Of a stretch of DNA of 40,839 nt, positions 30,423 to 39,905 are shown one piece after another. The notes beneath the pieces are model-generated. The model did not search any database. It saw only the letters and a program-made list of their open reading frames with translations, and was not told the DNA's origin. The position numbers and the translations under genes are program-made. Positions within the stretch are counted from its first letter, which is position 1. The number at the start of each line of letters is the position of its first letter. The stretch spans positions 1 through 40,839 of the forward strand of contig JAJJLU010003662.1 of assembly GCA_023807065.1 (NCBI GenBank), read 5' to 3'. The stretch is from Isotricha intestinalis (lineage: Eukaryota; Ciliophora; Litostomatea; Vestibuliferida; Isotrichidae).

Positions 30423-30986
30423 TTTTAATTAAATTTAAATTTTAAAATTATAAGGATTGATTTAATATAAAAAAAATTTGGAAAAAATTTATATATAATC
30501 AAATATTACATTTATTTAGAATGGTTTATTTATAATTTCTCTTAATCCCTTATCTTAAAAATAATATTATTTTTTTTAATGATTCAAGTAAATTAATTAT
30601 AAAACACAGTATGTTTCATTCTAAAATTAGTTATCAATTTTATTTATATCGGTAACTTTATTATTATTATTAAATTAAATAGAGAAATAATTTTATATTT
30701 CATGTATATTTCCATGAAAATCCTTTATAAATAACTCTTTATGTTTTACTTTTGTATCATAATTTTTGATTTATTATTTAATTAAACATATATTGTATTT
30801 TTTTCACAAATTTATATATTCAATCATTTATAACTTAACATTTAAATAATATATTTAATTAAAATCAATATTTTTTATCCAAAGATAATTTAAAATATAT
30901 ACTTTGACAATATATTAAATATATATTATAAGAAAAAATAAATGTATGAGAGATAGAATTTATATATTTTTTATTAAATAAAATTA
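30423..30986. promoter_or_regulatory. 564-bp divergent region upstream of kelch and NDR genes
   Basis: It holds the 5' regions of both divergent genes. It is AT-rich throughout. A small less-biased patch lies near 30600-30730, with TATCGGTAAC and a short ATTTCATGTATATTTCCATGAAAAT imperfect inverted repeat. No gene or clear site is supportable. Confidence 0.35.
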
Positions 30987-32894
30987 ATGCAAGAAAATAA
31001 TTCAGGAAAAGAAAATAATCCATCAATACAACAATTATTAAAAGATGGAAAAATATCTCAAATAACAGTAGAAAGAGTGAAAATAGCAAAATCAATAATA
31101 GAAAAGAAATATGATATGAAAAGAATTAAAGAAGAAAAAAAGAGAAAAGAATGGGAAAATATAAATGAATATTTAAATCATCAAACAACACTTTCATTAA
31201 CAGAAAAAGAAGAAATAAAGCAATCAATAAAAAAAAAAGAATATGAATTATATAGAAAAAATAGGCAAAAATTATCAATATTTCAATTTGAACCAAAAAA
31301 TATAATAGGAAAAGGAGCATTTGGAGAAGTTAGAGTATGTAAATATAAAGAAAATAATAAAATATATGCAGTGAAAAAAATGAAAAAAGAAATAATGAAA
31401 AAAAAGCATCAATCATTTAATATAAGAGTAGAAAGAGATATATTAAAATCAAATTCAAATTGGATAACAAAATTAAATTATAGTTTCCAAGATGAAAAAT
31501 ATTTATATTTAGTAATGGAATTTTGTCAAGGAGGAGATTTAATGAGTTATTTAATAAAAGAAGATACGTTATCTGAAAAAGCTGCAAAATTTTATATTGC
31601 AGAAATAATATTAAGTATAGAAGAAATACATAAAATGGGATGTATTCATAGAGATTTAAAACCAGATAATATTTTAATAGATAAATATGGTCATATTAAA
31701 TTAAGTGATTTTGGATTAAGTATTATAAGTAATGAAATATTATATCCAATGACAAATAATGATAATGATAATATAGAAAAAATACCAAATAAAAAAATAA
31801 GTGACGAAGATATTAAAAATTTTAAAAATAGAAGAAATAATAGAATCATGGCTTTTTCAAGAGTAGGAACTCCAGATTACATTGCTCCTGAAGTTTTTGG
31901 TAAAAAAGGTTATGGAAAAGAAATTGATTGGTGGTCAGTTGGAATAATATTATATGAAATGTTAATTGGTTATCCTCCTTTTTTTAGTGATAATCCTCAA
32001 TTAACTTGTCATAAAATTTGCCATTTTAAAGAATATTTTAGTATTCCTGATGAATGTAATATTTCAAAAAATGCTTGTGATTTAATTAAGAAATTTATTA
32101 CTGTTCCTGATAAGAGATTAGGTGTTAATGGAATTGATGAAATTAAAAAGCATAATTTTTTTAATAATTTCAATTGGGATAATATTAGAAATATGAAACC
32201 TCCTTTTGTTCCTATTTTAAATTCTGATTATGATACTAAATATTTTGATAAATTTGAAGAAGATAAAAATGAACCTTTTTATCCTGATTATATTAATATT
32301 CAAGATAAAAATGATATAAATAATAAATATTTTGGTTTTACTTATAATAGAGATATTGAAAATGAAGAAAAAGAAAATGAAAACAATTTAATTGAAAATG
32401 CTAAAAAAGAAACTAATAATAAAATTTTAAGTAAATCTACAATAGAAACAAGCGAAAATTCTTCAATGAAAAGTGGAGATAATAGTTTTTATAAAAATAA
32501 TAAAAGATATACGAAATTTGCTTCTAAATCTCCTGATACTACTTTTATAAGGGAAAAAAATTATAGAAAAGAAATGAATATTATTCCAATTCAAAATATT
32601 ATTAATCAACAAAATGAATTAATTAACAAAAATAATAATTATAAAAATAATTATAAACTGGATATTAGTCAAGATAATTTTAAAAATTTAATGAATATTA
32701 GTAATATTTCGAACAATGATAATTGTACTGAAAGATTAACTCCAATTTCAAATAATTATAATAGTAAAAAAATTCGAAATAATAATACTATAAAAAGTAA
32801 TAAATATAATAAATTAATTCCTTTAAATAATCGTATGGTATCTTCTAGAGTTAGTAATAATAAAGTTTTTGTTATTAGAAAAAAAAAAGAATAA
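30987..32894 (+). CDS. NDR/LATS-type AGC serine/threonine kinase
   Basis: 635 residues, TAA stop. The N-terminal helical region (about 25-95) matches the MOB-binding region of NDR kinases in position and basic character. The kinase domain (about 101-393) has the Gly loop GKGAFGEV, Lys130, Glu149, HRDLKPDN with Asp223 and DFG with Asp241. The insert before the activation segment has the basic KNRRNNR of NDR autoinhibition. The activation segment reads AFSRVGTPDYIAPE: Ser291 is at the NDR autophosphorylation site, while the following Thr of human NDR is Arg. The hydrophobic motif is FGFTY with Thr452. By family knowledge NDR kinases act with MOB proteins and Ste20 kinases in morphogenesis and division. 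All catalytic residues are present. The tail after about 460 is Asn-rich. Confidence 0.95.
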   Translation: MQENNSGKENNPSIQQLLKDGKISQITVERVKIAKSIIEKKYDMKRIKEEKKRKEWENINEYLNHQTTLSLTEKEEIKQSIKKKEYELYRKNRQKLSIFQFEPKNIIGKGAFGEVRVCKYKENNKIYAVKKMKKEIMKKKHQSFNIRVERDILKSNSNWITKLNYSFQDEKYLYLVMEFCQGGDLMSYLIKEDTLSEKAAKFYIAEIILSIEEIHKMGCIHRDLKPDNILIDKYGHIKLSDFGLSIISNEILYPMTNNDNDNIEKIPNKKISDEDIKNFKNRRNNRIMAFSRVGTPDYIAPEVFGKKGYGKEIDWWSVGIILYEMLIGYPPFFSDNPQLTCHKICHFKEYFSIPDECNISKNACDLIKKFITVPDKRLGVNGIDEIKKHNFFNNFNWDNIRNMKPPFVPILNSDYDTKYFDKFEEDKNEPFYPDYINIQDKNDINNKYFGFTYNRDIENEEKENENNLIENAKKETNNKILSKSTIETSENSSMKSGDNSFYKNNKRYTKFASKSPDTTFIREKNYRKEMNIIPIQNIINQQNELINKNNNYKNNYKLDISQDNFKNLMNISNISNNDNCTERLTPISNNYNSKKIRNNNTIKSNKYNKLIPLNNRMVSSRVSNNKVFVIRKKKE

Positions 32895-33336
32895 AATATT
32901 ATACCTTAAATAGAAAATGTACAAAGTTAATTTTAAATTAGTTATATAAATTGTTTTTAGAGAAAATAAAAAGATTTTTTATTTATTACTATAAAAAACA
33001 TTATTTTAAAATCAATTATATTATTTAATAACAAAAAATTAAATGTATTTTATTACTTATAATTATAAAATTATTTAAATTTATTTAGGTAATTCAATAA
33101 TAAAACAATATGAATAAATCCTAAGAAATCAAAATTTCAATTATATTTTTCTGATAATGATAATAAATACAATAATAATTATTAATATAACATATTCTAA
33201 ATTGAATTCAATTATTTTTTTTATACAAAATAATCATATCCATAAAGGAAAAATGAAAAACCAATTATTTGTTTTTATATTTCAAATAATTTAAATTATG
33301 AAAAAACTTTAAAACTTTAATATATAATTAATTTGA
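32895..33336. other. Convergent spacer, nothing recognised
   Basis: These 442 bp lie between the 3' ends of the NDR kinase and a small acidic-protein gene. The sequence is A/T-rich with no supportable frame or structured element. Confidence 0.45.
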
Positions 33337-33786
33337 TTAATTTTCTTTTATTTCTCTTTCTCTCTTTTTTCCAATTAAATTTATATCTTCATTTTTTTCT
33401 TCTTCTTTAATAATATTTTCGATAAAAGAATCATTTAAAGGAAAACCATATTCTCTCATTTTTTTATTTTGTTCAATAATAAAAGTAATAGTTTCTTCTT
33501 TTAAATGAGGATGATTATAATTATTTAATAAATCATTTTGTTGATTAGAATTAAAATCTTCTTTTTCATCTTCAGAATCAGAAGAAAGTTCTTTAAAAGA
33601 TTCATCAATTAATTCTTTTGAATTTAAACATTCTTTTATTTCTTCAGGTTTAGCTCCATTTTCAGCAAAAATTATTAATAACTTTGCAAAATGTTCATCT
33701 ACTTTTTTATCTTTTTTTTCTGATTGAATTACCATTTTTATAAATAATTGTTCTAATAATTTTATATATTCTATTGTTGCTTCCAT
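33337..33786 (-). CDS. Small acidic protein of unknown function
   Basis: 149 residues, TAA stop. The N-terminal part (1-55) is helical (IEYIKLLEQLFIKMV; FAKLLIIFAENGAKPEEIKECL). The middle is acidic (SSDSEDEKED). A further helix spans about 98-130 and the end is basic (GKKRERE), possibly a nuclear signal. I recognise no family. Because it is open across 450 bp and its start codon sits 129 bp from a divergent gene, I treat it as real. Confidence 0.65.
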   Translation of the reverse strand: MEATIEYIKLLEQLFIKMVIQSEKKDKKVDEHFAKLLIIFAENGAKPEEIKECLNSKELIDESFKELSSDSEDEKEDFNSNQQNDLLNNYNHPHLKEETITFIIEQNKKMREYGFPLNDSFIENIIKEEEKNEDINLIGKKREREIKEN

Positions 33787-33915
33787 TTTTAATATTTTTA
33801 TTTCATATAATTATTAAAGGAATAAATAATAGAATTATTATATATTTTTTTTTATTTTTTGCTTTTTTTTATTTATTGAAATATTAATATATATAATAAC
33901 TTATTATAAATTGTA
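33787..33915. promoter_or_regulatory. 129-bp divergent promoter region
   Basis: Only 129 bp separate the two divergent start codons. It is T-rich on the left and A/T-mixed on the right. No motif is identified. Confidence 0.35.
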
Positions 33916-34635
33916 ATGGGTGATAATTATAAAGGTTTTTTTTATAATGATAATGATGAACCCAAATATTATGAAGGAGGAGCTCATTTTAAATACATTG
34001 ATTTATATGAAAAATTAGAAAATTTAGTGAAAAAAGAAGAAGAAAATTATAAAAGCATTGAAGTAAAAAGTGAAAAAAATATTAAAATCAATAATAGATT
34101 AGTTTTAAAAAACCAATTTGATTTGACAAGAAATATAAAATCTATTTTTATTAATAATCGTTCTCCAGATAAATTTAATAATTATTACAAAAAGAAAATA
34201 AATTCTAAATTAAAAATAAGGTGTTTTGGAGACAATGATTTACATAAATTTAATTTACACAAAAGAAAAGAGAAAGAACAAAATTTAACGTTACCAAAAA
34301 TAAAAATAAAAGATTTAGATAATAGTCAAAATACTAATAATAATTCTATAAATAAAATTTATTTAAATAATAAAAAAAAAATTTTCATAATGAAAAAAGA
34401 AAATAATGAATTTTTTAACGATACTATAAATAAAATATCTCAATCTAATAAATCAATTTTTGAAGATAATAAAAAATCATATCTTGAAAAAAAGAAAAAA
34501 ATATATTTAAAAATTTCTCCTTGTTCAAAATTATTTAATATGAATAAAGGAAAAATATTAAATTCAAATTTAACTCAATTAAATACAACCATAAAATATT
34601 TAAAATTACCAAAGAAAAATAAAATAAATTATTAA
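33916..34635 (+). CDS. Unnamed basic protein with conserved-looking N-terminus
   Basis: 239 residues, TAA stop. Residues about 6-37 contain EPKYYEGGAHFKYIDLYEKL, which looks conserved. I recall a similar GAHF.Y..LY..L pattern in ciliate proteins of unknown function. The rest is Lys/Asn-rich with short aromatic patches. No enzyme, membrane or coiled-coil signature stands out. It follows a 129-bp divergent spacer and lies upstream of the frame-broken UVR-like gene on the same strand. Confidence 0.68.
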   Translation: MGDNYKGFFYNDNDEPKYYEGGAHFKYIDLYEKLENLVKKEEENYKSIEVKSEKNIKINNRLVLKNQFDLTRNIKSIFINNRSPDKFNNYYKKKINSKLKIRCFGDNDLHKFNLHKRKEKEQNLTLPKIKIKDLDNSQNTNNNSINKIYLNNKKKIFIMKKENNEFFNDTINKISQSNKSIFEDNKKSYLEKKKKIYLKISPCSKLFNMNKGKILNSNLTQLNTTIKYLKLPKKNKINY

Positions 34636-35440
34636 ATTCTTTTCTATTCAATTTGATTAATAAATTGTTATTTCTTATCTTGTTTGTTAAGTTAATTTGA
34701 AAAAAATATATTTATTATAAATAACTAAATTTAATTAATATAACTTTTGTTTTAAATTTTAAATTTAAAAAATTCGATAAATAATTTTTTTTCTTTAAAA
34801 TAATATAAAAAAAAAATAAAAAAAGTAAATGATGTAAAAAATGAATAATATCAAAGTGAGTTATCATCAACAAAATTAAAATTAATATCGATAAAAATTG
34901 TAAAGGAATGAAGCTACATTATACTAAAATTTTTAATTTTTTTTTTTGTCTTTTTAAAAAAGCTTTTAATTTATTTCAACATAAAAATTAATTATTTTCT
35001 TTTGAATAAATTAATCAAATTTATGAAAAAAATGAAAAAAATACTAATTTTAAAGCATTTTAGTTGAAGAATGAAAGGATAAATGATTTTCAAAAAAATA
35101 ATCATAGAATATATATAATTCATATTTTTTTGATATGATATTCGAAAATATATCATAGTTAATAATTATCATTTAACATTTATATGTTTCATATTTAATG
35201 ATTGAAATTTTTTAAATCTAATTTCAATTATATTTAATATCAAATTACTAATAATATCAATAATAAATTTCAAATTTTATTCTTTAAAAAATTAACTATT
35301 TCAAATTAAGATTTTGAAACTCTCTGAGCTGGAATTGAGTTTTATTTTAATGTATATTCATATTTAATAGTTATATAATTTGTAATAAATTTTATTTTGA
35401 GATTAAGTTTTTCCGTTATTAATTTATAAATTGAAATTAA
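34636..35440. other. 805-bp spacer, nothing certain
   Basis: AT-rich. A slightly less biased patch near 35310-35340 (CTCTCTGAGCTGGAATTGAG) stands out but matches no RNA or promoter I know. A region near 34835-34930 superficially resembles a box C motif without a credible D box. No supportable gene was found. Confidence 0.45.
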
Positions 35441-36456
35441 ATGGAAAATGAGGAAGAAAAGTCAACAATAAATTGTAAAATAGATATAAAAGATTTAAAT
35501 AGAGATTTATCAAATTTAGATATAGAAAAAATAAGAGAATGTTTAGAAATATTAGAAGAAAATAGAGAAAAATGTGTTAAAGAAGAAAATTTTTGTGAAG
35601 CAAAAAAAATATTAGAAAAAATCGAATATTTTAAAAAAATGGAAGAAGAAAAAATAGAAATTGAAGCAAAAAAAATTTATGAAATTCAAAAAGAAATGAT
35701 AAGATTAAAAGAGAAAGAAGAAATAAATATTTTTAATGAAAAAATGAATGAAGAAGATAATATATTAAATAAAGAATTAAATGAACAAGAATCAAAAATT
35801 TTAGAAAGACATCAAAATGAGTTATTAAATATTCAAAATAATTTAGAAGAAAATTATGTAAAAAATAAAAAACCTAAACCTTCAAGTCAATTATTAAATT
35901 TTATTAAAATTAAAGAAGAATCAGTTAAACAAAAAAATTATGAAAAAGCAAATTTAGCAAATCAAAAAATTGAAGAATTAAGTAAAAAAGATATAGAAAA
36001 ATTTAATATTGAAATTGATAATAAATAGCAAATGAAATATATAAATTAATTAAAAAACAACATAATGAAATGACTATTTTTAAATTAAAATGTAAATCTA
36101 TTAAAGATTCTTTTAATATTCAAAGAAAAAAAGAATTTGAAATTTTACAAAAAAAATATCAGAGTAAATTAAAAGAATTAGGAAATTATCAAAAAGTTGA
36201 AATGAATAATATTATAAATATAAGTAAAGGAATTGTTAAACCAATTTCAAGAATTCAGAATATTATCAATCAAACTTTTCATGAAGGAGAAAAAGTAGAA
36301 AAAAACAAAAAAAAAGATTTTAAGATTATTAATAAAAAAGATAATGATTATAACAAAAATAAAAAAGGTAATAAAGATATTATAAATAATAAAATTAAGA
36401 ATAAAGATTTAATTCAAGAACAAAATAATCAAAAAAATAACGATGAATCTAAATAA
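35441..36456 (+). CDS. UVR-like coiled-coil protein with one frame break
   Basis: The first frame (35441 to TAG at 36026-36028) and a second, shifted frame (about 36025-36456, TAA stop) clearly belong to one gene. Joined by a -1 shift they give about 338 residues. The protein has two UVR-like hairpins, CVKEENFCEAKKILEKI and SVKQKNYEKANLANQKIEEL, each X-K-X-X-X-Y/F-X-X-A. A basic coiled coil (IKKQHNEMTIFKLK) follows and the tail is Lys/Asn-rich. The joined segment keeps its helical heptads, as I recall for related protist proteins, which favours a missing A in an A run over a true gene end. A 47-nt GT–AG intron (35982-36028) would also restore the frame, giving 322 residues. The function is unknown. 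UVR motifs mediate protein contacts. Confidence 0.7.
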
Positions 36457-36933
36457 AAATATTAATGATATTAGTGATAATACGTATTAATCACAAAAAA
36501 GAAAATAAATATTTAAGAGATCAATTTATTTAATAAATTTCTTCATTTCAATTTATAATAATTATAAAAAAATGAATTGAAATTTTTGAAGTTACTCATA
36601 ATTCATAATTTAAATTTTAAAATTTCTAACAATGTTATTTAAATAGAATAATAATTTTTATTTTTTCAATTATTCAATTATTTAATAATTTGAAAATATA
36701 TTTTTATTTAATTTGCTTCAAATAATTTTTTTTACTTCCTAATTTGAATAAAACTTAATTAAAAAAAGAATTTTTTTTTTAATTTAACAAAATCGTTTTA
36801 TTAAGTTTCAAAATTATATATACAAATCATATTCATATAATTTTTATAAATAATCTTTTTTGAAGAAAATTAATATTTAAAAACAAGCTTTAATTATAAA
36901 AATAAAAATTTTTAAAATAATGTGATAGAAAAC
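36457..36933. other. Convergent spacer, nothing recognised
   Basis: These 477 bp separate two converging genes. A short palindrome (AATACGTATT) lies near 36479. Otherwise it is A/T runs with no supportable feature. Confidence 0.45.
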
Positions 36934-38508
36934 TCAATCTACAATAGTTTTTAACCTAATTTTATTATCCTTTAGTAAAATTCTATTCCTTCTATAAGGT
37001 ATTTCACTTAAAGGTTCCATTTTAATTTTTTTTAAAGTTTTATAAGAATTTTTACTAAAATTATCAAGTGTAGTTGAACCATAAGAAGAATGCTCAATAG
37101 AAGTATTATTATATCCATAACTATTTAAATTATGGTTAATAGTTTTACTTCGATTATCTCTAATCGCATATTTAATTTTAATTTGAGGAATTTTTTCTTT
37201 TAAAAATTCATTATCAATACAATTTTTATTTATTATTGGAAAAATATTATTAATCATTTGAACTAAAACTGCGTATTTTTGTTCATTATTCATTTTATCA
37301 AAATTACATTCTGTAAAATCTTCAATATTTAAATATATATTATCAATATTTTTATCTATGTAATCATTGTAAATTTTTTCAAGAACTGATTCATATAATT
37401 TTAAAATATTATAATATTTTTTATTTATATAATCTAATTTTGATTGAGCTGTTTCATATTTTAATCTATAATTTTCTTTTTCTTTTTCTTTACTTAATAA
37501 TTCTTTTGTAATTAAATATTTATTTTTTTTCTCATTTGTATTTGAATTTTTTTTCTTATTTATATCTTTCATATCAACAATTGGAACAGGTTTAAATTTT
37601 ATAAATGAATCAATTGAAATATGATTTTTCTTTTCTTTTATTTTTTTCTCAGAACTATCATTTACATTTTTATTATTATCATTTTTACTATTATTTATAG
37701 GTTGACTCATTTCATGTAATTTATTTTGATATTCTAAATTTTTTTGTCCTAAACATTTTGTAACACTAACATAAATTTTCATATCATTAGTTAAATCATA
37801 TACTTTTCTTTTTAAAATTTCTCTTTCTCTTAATAAATCTTCAATAACTTTTGATTGAATTTCTAATTCATTTTTCAATTCTTGAACATGAAGAATATTT
37901 AATTTATTATTTAAAATATTTTGTGTATTAGAAACAACTCCTGAATATTCATGTGTTTTTTTTAAATAATCTAACATTTTTAATTTAAAATTAGCCATTT
38001 TATTTTGATGTTTTAATTCCATATTTTCTAATTTCTTTTTTTCATCTAATGAAAAATTTTTTAATATATTTTCTAATTCCAAAATTTTATAATAAAATAT
38101 TTTATTTAAATTTTCTATTTTACTAACATTATCAATTTTATATTTTAAATTTTCTTGTTGTAAATTTACTTGATTAATTTCTTTTTCAAAAAGTTCATCT
38201 TGTTTATTTTTATATGAATTAAATTCTTTTTGTTTTAATATTATATCATTTGATAATTTTTCAATAAATTCATCTTTTTCTTTCATTGCTTTCTCTGAAA
38301 TTACATTTGCCGCATTTTGAGCTGATAATATATTTATATTTACTTTTAAATTTGAATTTTCTGTTATTAAATTTAAATTTTGTTGTTTTAATATTATTAT
38401 TTCTTCTTGATATTTTTTTAATTGTTCTCCTTGCTCTTTAAATACTTTCAAATTAGATGTTTCTAATGTATTTATATTTGATTCTTCCATTTTATTATTT
38501 ATATACAA
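36934..38508 (-). CDS. Coiled-coil protein, unnamed, possibly ciliary
   Basis: 524 residues, TGA stop. A long coiled coil covers about 20-275. Its middle (about 165-275) reads like a conserved block: FKLKMLDYLKKTHEYSGVV, QELKNELEIQSKVIEDLL, REREILKRKVYDLTNDM. I recall similar coiled coils in ciliate and flagellate proteins, but no name is safe. A less charged helical part follows at about 350-440 and the end is basic. Met1 (38508) and Met7 (38490) are both plausible starts, and an A-rich context does not separate them. It is in tandem with the GCP-like gene on its 5' side. Confidence 0.75.
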   Translation of the reverse strand: MYINNKMEESNINTLETSNLKVFKEQGEQLKKYQEEIIILKQQNLNLITENSNLKVNINILSAQNAANVISEKAMKEKDEFIEKLSNDIILKQKEFNSYKNKQDELFEKEINQVNLQQENLKYKIDNVSKIENLNKIFYYKILELENILKNFSLDEKKKLENMELKHQNKMANFKLKMLDYLKKTHEYSGVVSNTQNILNNKLNILHVQELKNELEIQSKVIEDLLREREILKRKVYDLTNDMKIYVSVTKCLGQKNLEYQNKLHEMSQPINNSKNDNNKNVNDSSEKKIKEKKNHISIDSFIKFKPVPIVDMKDINKKKNSNTNEKKNKYLITKELLSKEKEKENYRLKYETAQSKLDYINKKYYNILKLYESVLEKIYNDYIDKNIDNIYLNIEDFTECNFDKMNNEQKYAVLVQMINNIFPIINKNCIDNEFLKEKIPQIKIKYAIRDNRSKTINHNLNSYGYNNTSIEHSSYGSTTLDNFSKNSYKTLKKIKMEPLSEIPYRRNRILLKDNKIRLKTIVD

Positions 38509-38788
38509 TTATTATTATTATTCATTTTTAGAAACTTTGATTTTGATAAAAATTTAATTTAAAATATTATAACATTTAGTTTTTAAATAATTATTTTTAT
38601 GTAATGGACAAATCAAAAAGAAATAAATTGATTAAATAGCTTTTAAAATTATATTTTTTAGTTAGAAAACAATAACATTTTTTATATTATTATATAACAA
38701 TATTTTTTCTTAAATGAAATTATTTTATATTTCTTATAAATAAAAATTTATATAAATTATCCTTCAATTGCTTTATGATATTTTTGAT

Positions 38789-39236
38789 TTATTTATATTT
38801 AAAATAATAAGAATATTTATTTTTTAAACATCTTGTTTCAAATTTTTCCTTCATCATATCTAAATTAACAATTGATTTTAAAGGACTATGTGCTAATTCT
38901 AAAATTAAATAAACTATACTATATAAATTCTCTTTTTTTTCTATTGAATTTTTTTCATTTAAAAACCTTTAATCTTTCAAAATAAGAGGATAATAATTTT
39001 GATTTATCCATTTGACAATTAATTTCTAATTTTTCATTTAATCCTTCAAATTTTTTTTCAACATCTATTTTTCTTGGGAAATAACTAGTTGAATGTGAAT
39101 TTAAATAATTCAAAATATTTGTTACATTTTTATTGAATAAATCTTCTCTTTGTTCTATGTTAAGATAATTTTTAATTAAATTTGAAATTAAAATTTTTAA
39201 TTGAGCATTTAATTGTTTTTGATAATTAGAAGACAT
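38789..39236 (-). CDS. Short gamma-tubulin-complex-component-like N-terminal protein, one frame break
   Basis: A frame from 39236 stops at a TGA at 38955-38957, but a second frame from about 38966 down to TAA at 38789-38791 continues it. One extra A in the AAA near 38968-38970 would explain this. The joined protein is about 148 residues. The order is LISNLIKNYL, FEGLNEKLEI, a DKSKLLSSYFERL helix, then YSIVYLILELAHSPL. This matches, from memory, the N-terminal region of GCP5-type proteins (EGL.EKF, K..L…FL, Y..L.LLL.LS.SP), the region known to bind MZT1. The rest of a GCP is absent, so it is either a stand-alone module or a truncated gene. A 37-nt intron from GTTTTT to AGAG is an alternative but has a poor donor. 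Confidence 0.55.
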
Positions 39237-39905
39237 TATTTTTTTAAATTTATAAAAAAATTATATTGTAATAAGTTTATGATATTTTAATATTCAGAAA
39301 AGTCATTTTTTTGGAAAAAAGTTTTTATGTAATAAAATTGGGAAGAATTAAATGATTAATTTCTTGTCATAAATAGATTTTATATTATGAGTTCTTTAAA
39401 TGTATTTTTATTTTTTTTTGTTAAAATAATTTTTTTAATTGAGTAATTAATTTCAAATTCAATTTTCTTTTTATATTAAATTATTTTTTTATTTATTTAT
39501 TTAATTTTATTGAAAAAGTTGGAAAATTTAAAATCAATTTTTATAATGAAAATAGCATTTTATTAAATATTTTAACATAAAATTTGGTTTTTTCAAAAGG
39601 AAAAAGAACAAAATTCAGAAATAATAAAACAATATCATTTCTATCAATTCAATTGTATAATCATTATTTTTTTTAGTATGCCCTCGATTTTTTGTCCACT
39701 TAATAATATATTCACATTTATAAAAAACACAAAAAAGAAAAAAAGAGAAACAAAAATTTAAGTAAAAATTTATTTTAAAGAAAATATTAATGAAATTAAA
39801 ACTAATTTTTGAAATTAATTTGAAGAAAAAATTTCTATAAAATTTCTCTTATAAATTTCATATAAAAATTAAATTTGTATTTTATATTTCAATTTATTTG
39901 TCAAA
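39237..39905. promoter_or_regulatory. 669-bp divergent spacer upstream of the Piwi gene
   Basis: It holds the 5' regions of the GCP-like gene and the Piwi gene. One less AT-biased patch (GTATGCCCTCGATTTTTTGTCCAC) near 39676-39700 stands out and could be a promoter element of either gene. The last 200 bp are A-rich on the Piwi sense strand, as for an A-rich leader. Confidence 0.35.

Noticed and set aside
34835..34930. Possible box C/D snoRNA
   Set aside because: There is an imperfect C box (ATGATGT) and no convincing D box or terminal stem.
35982..36028. 47-nt intron as the preferred model for the UVR-like gene
   Set aside because: It fits GT–AG and the frame, but would remove a segment that continues the helical pattern and looks conserved. 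It is kept as the second choice.
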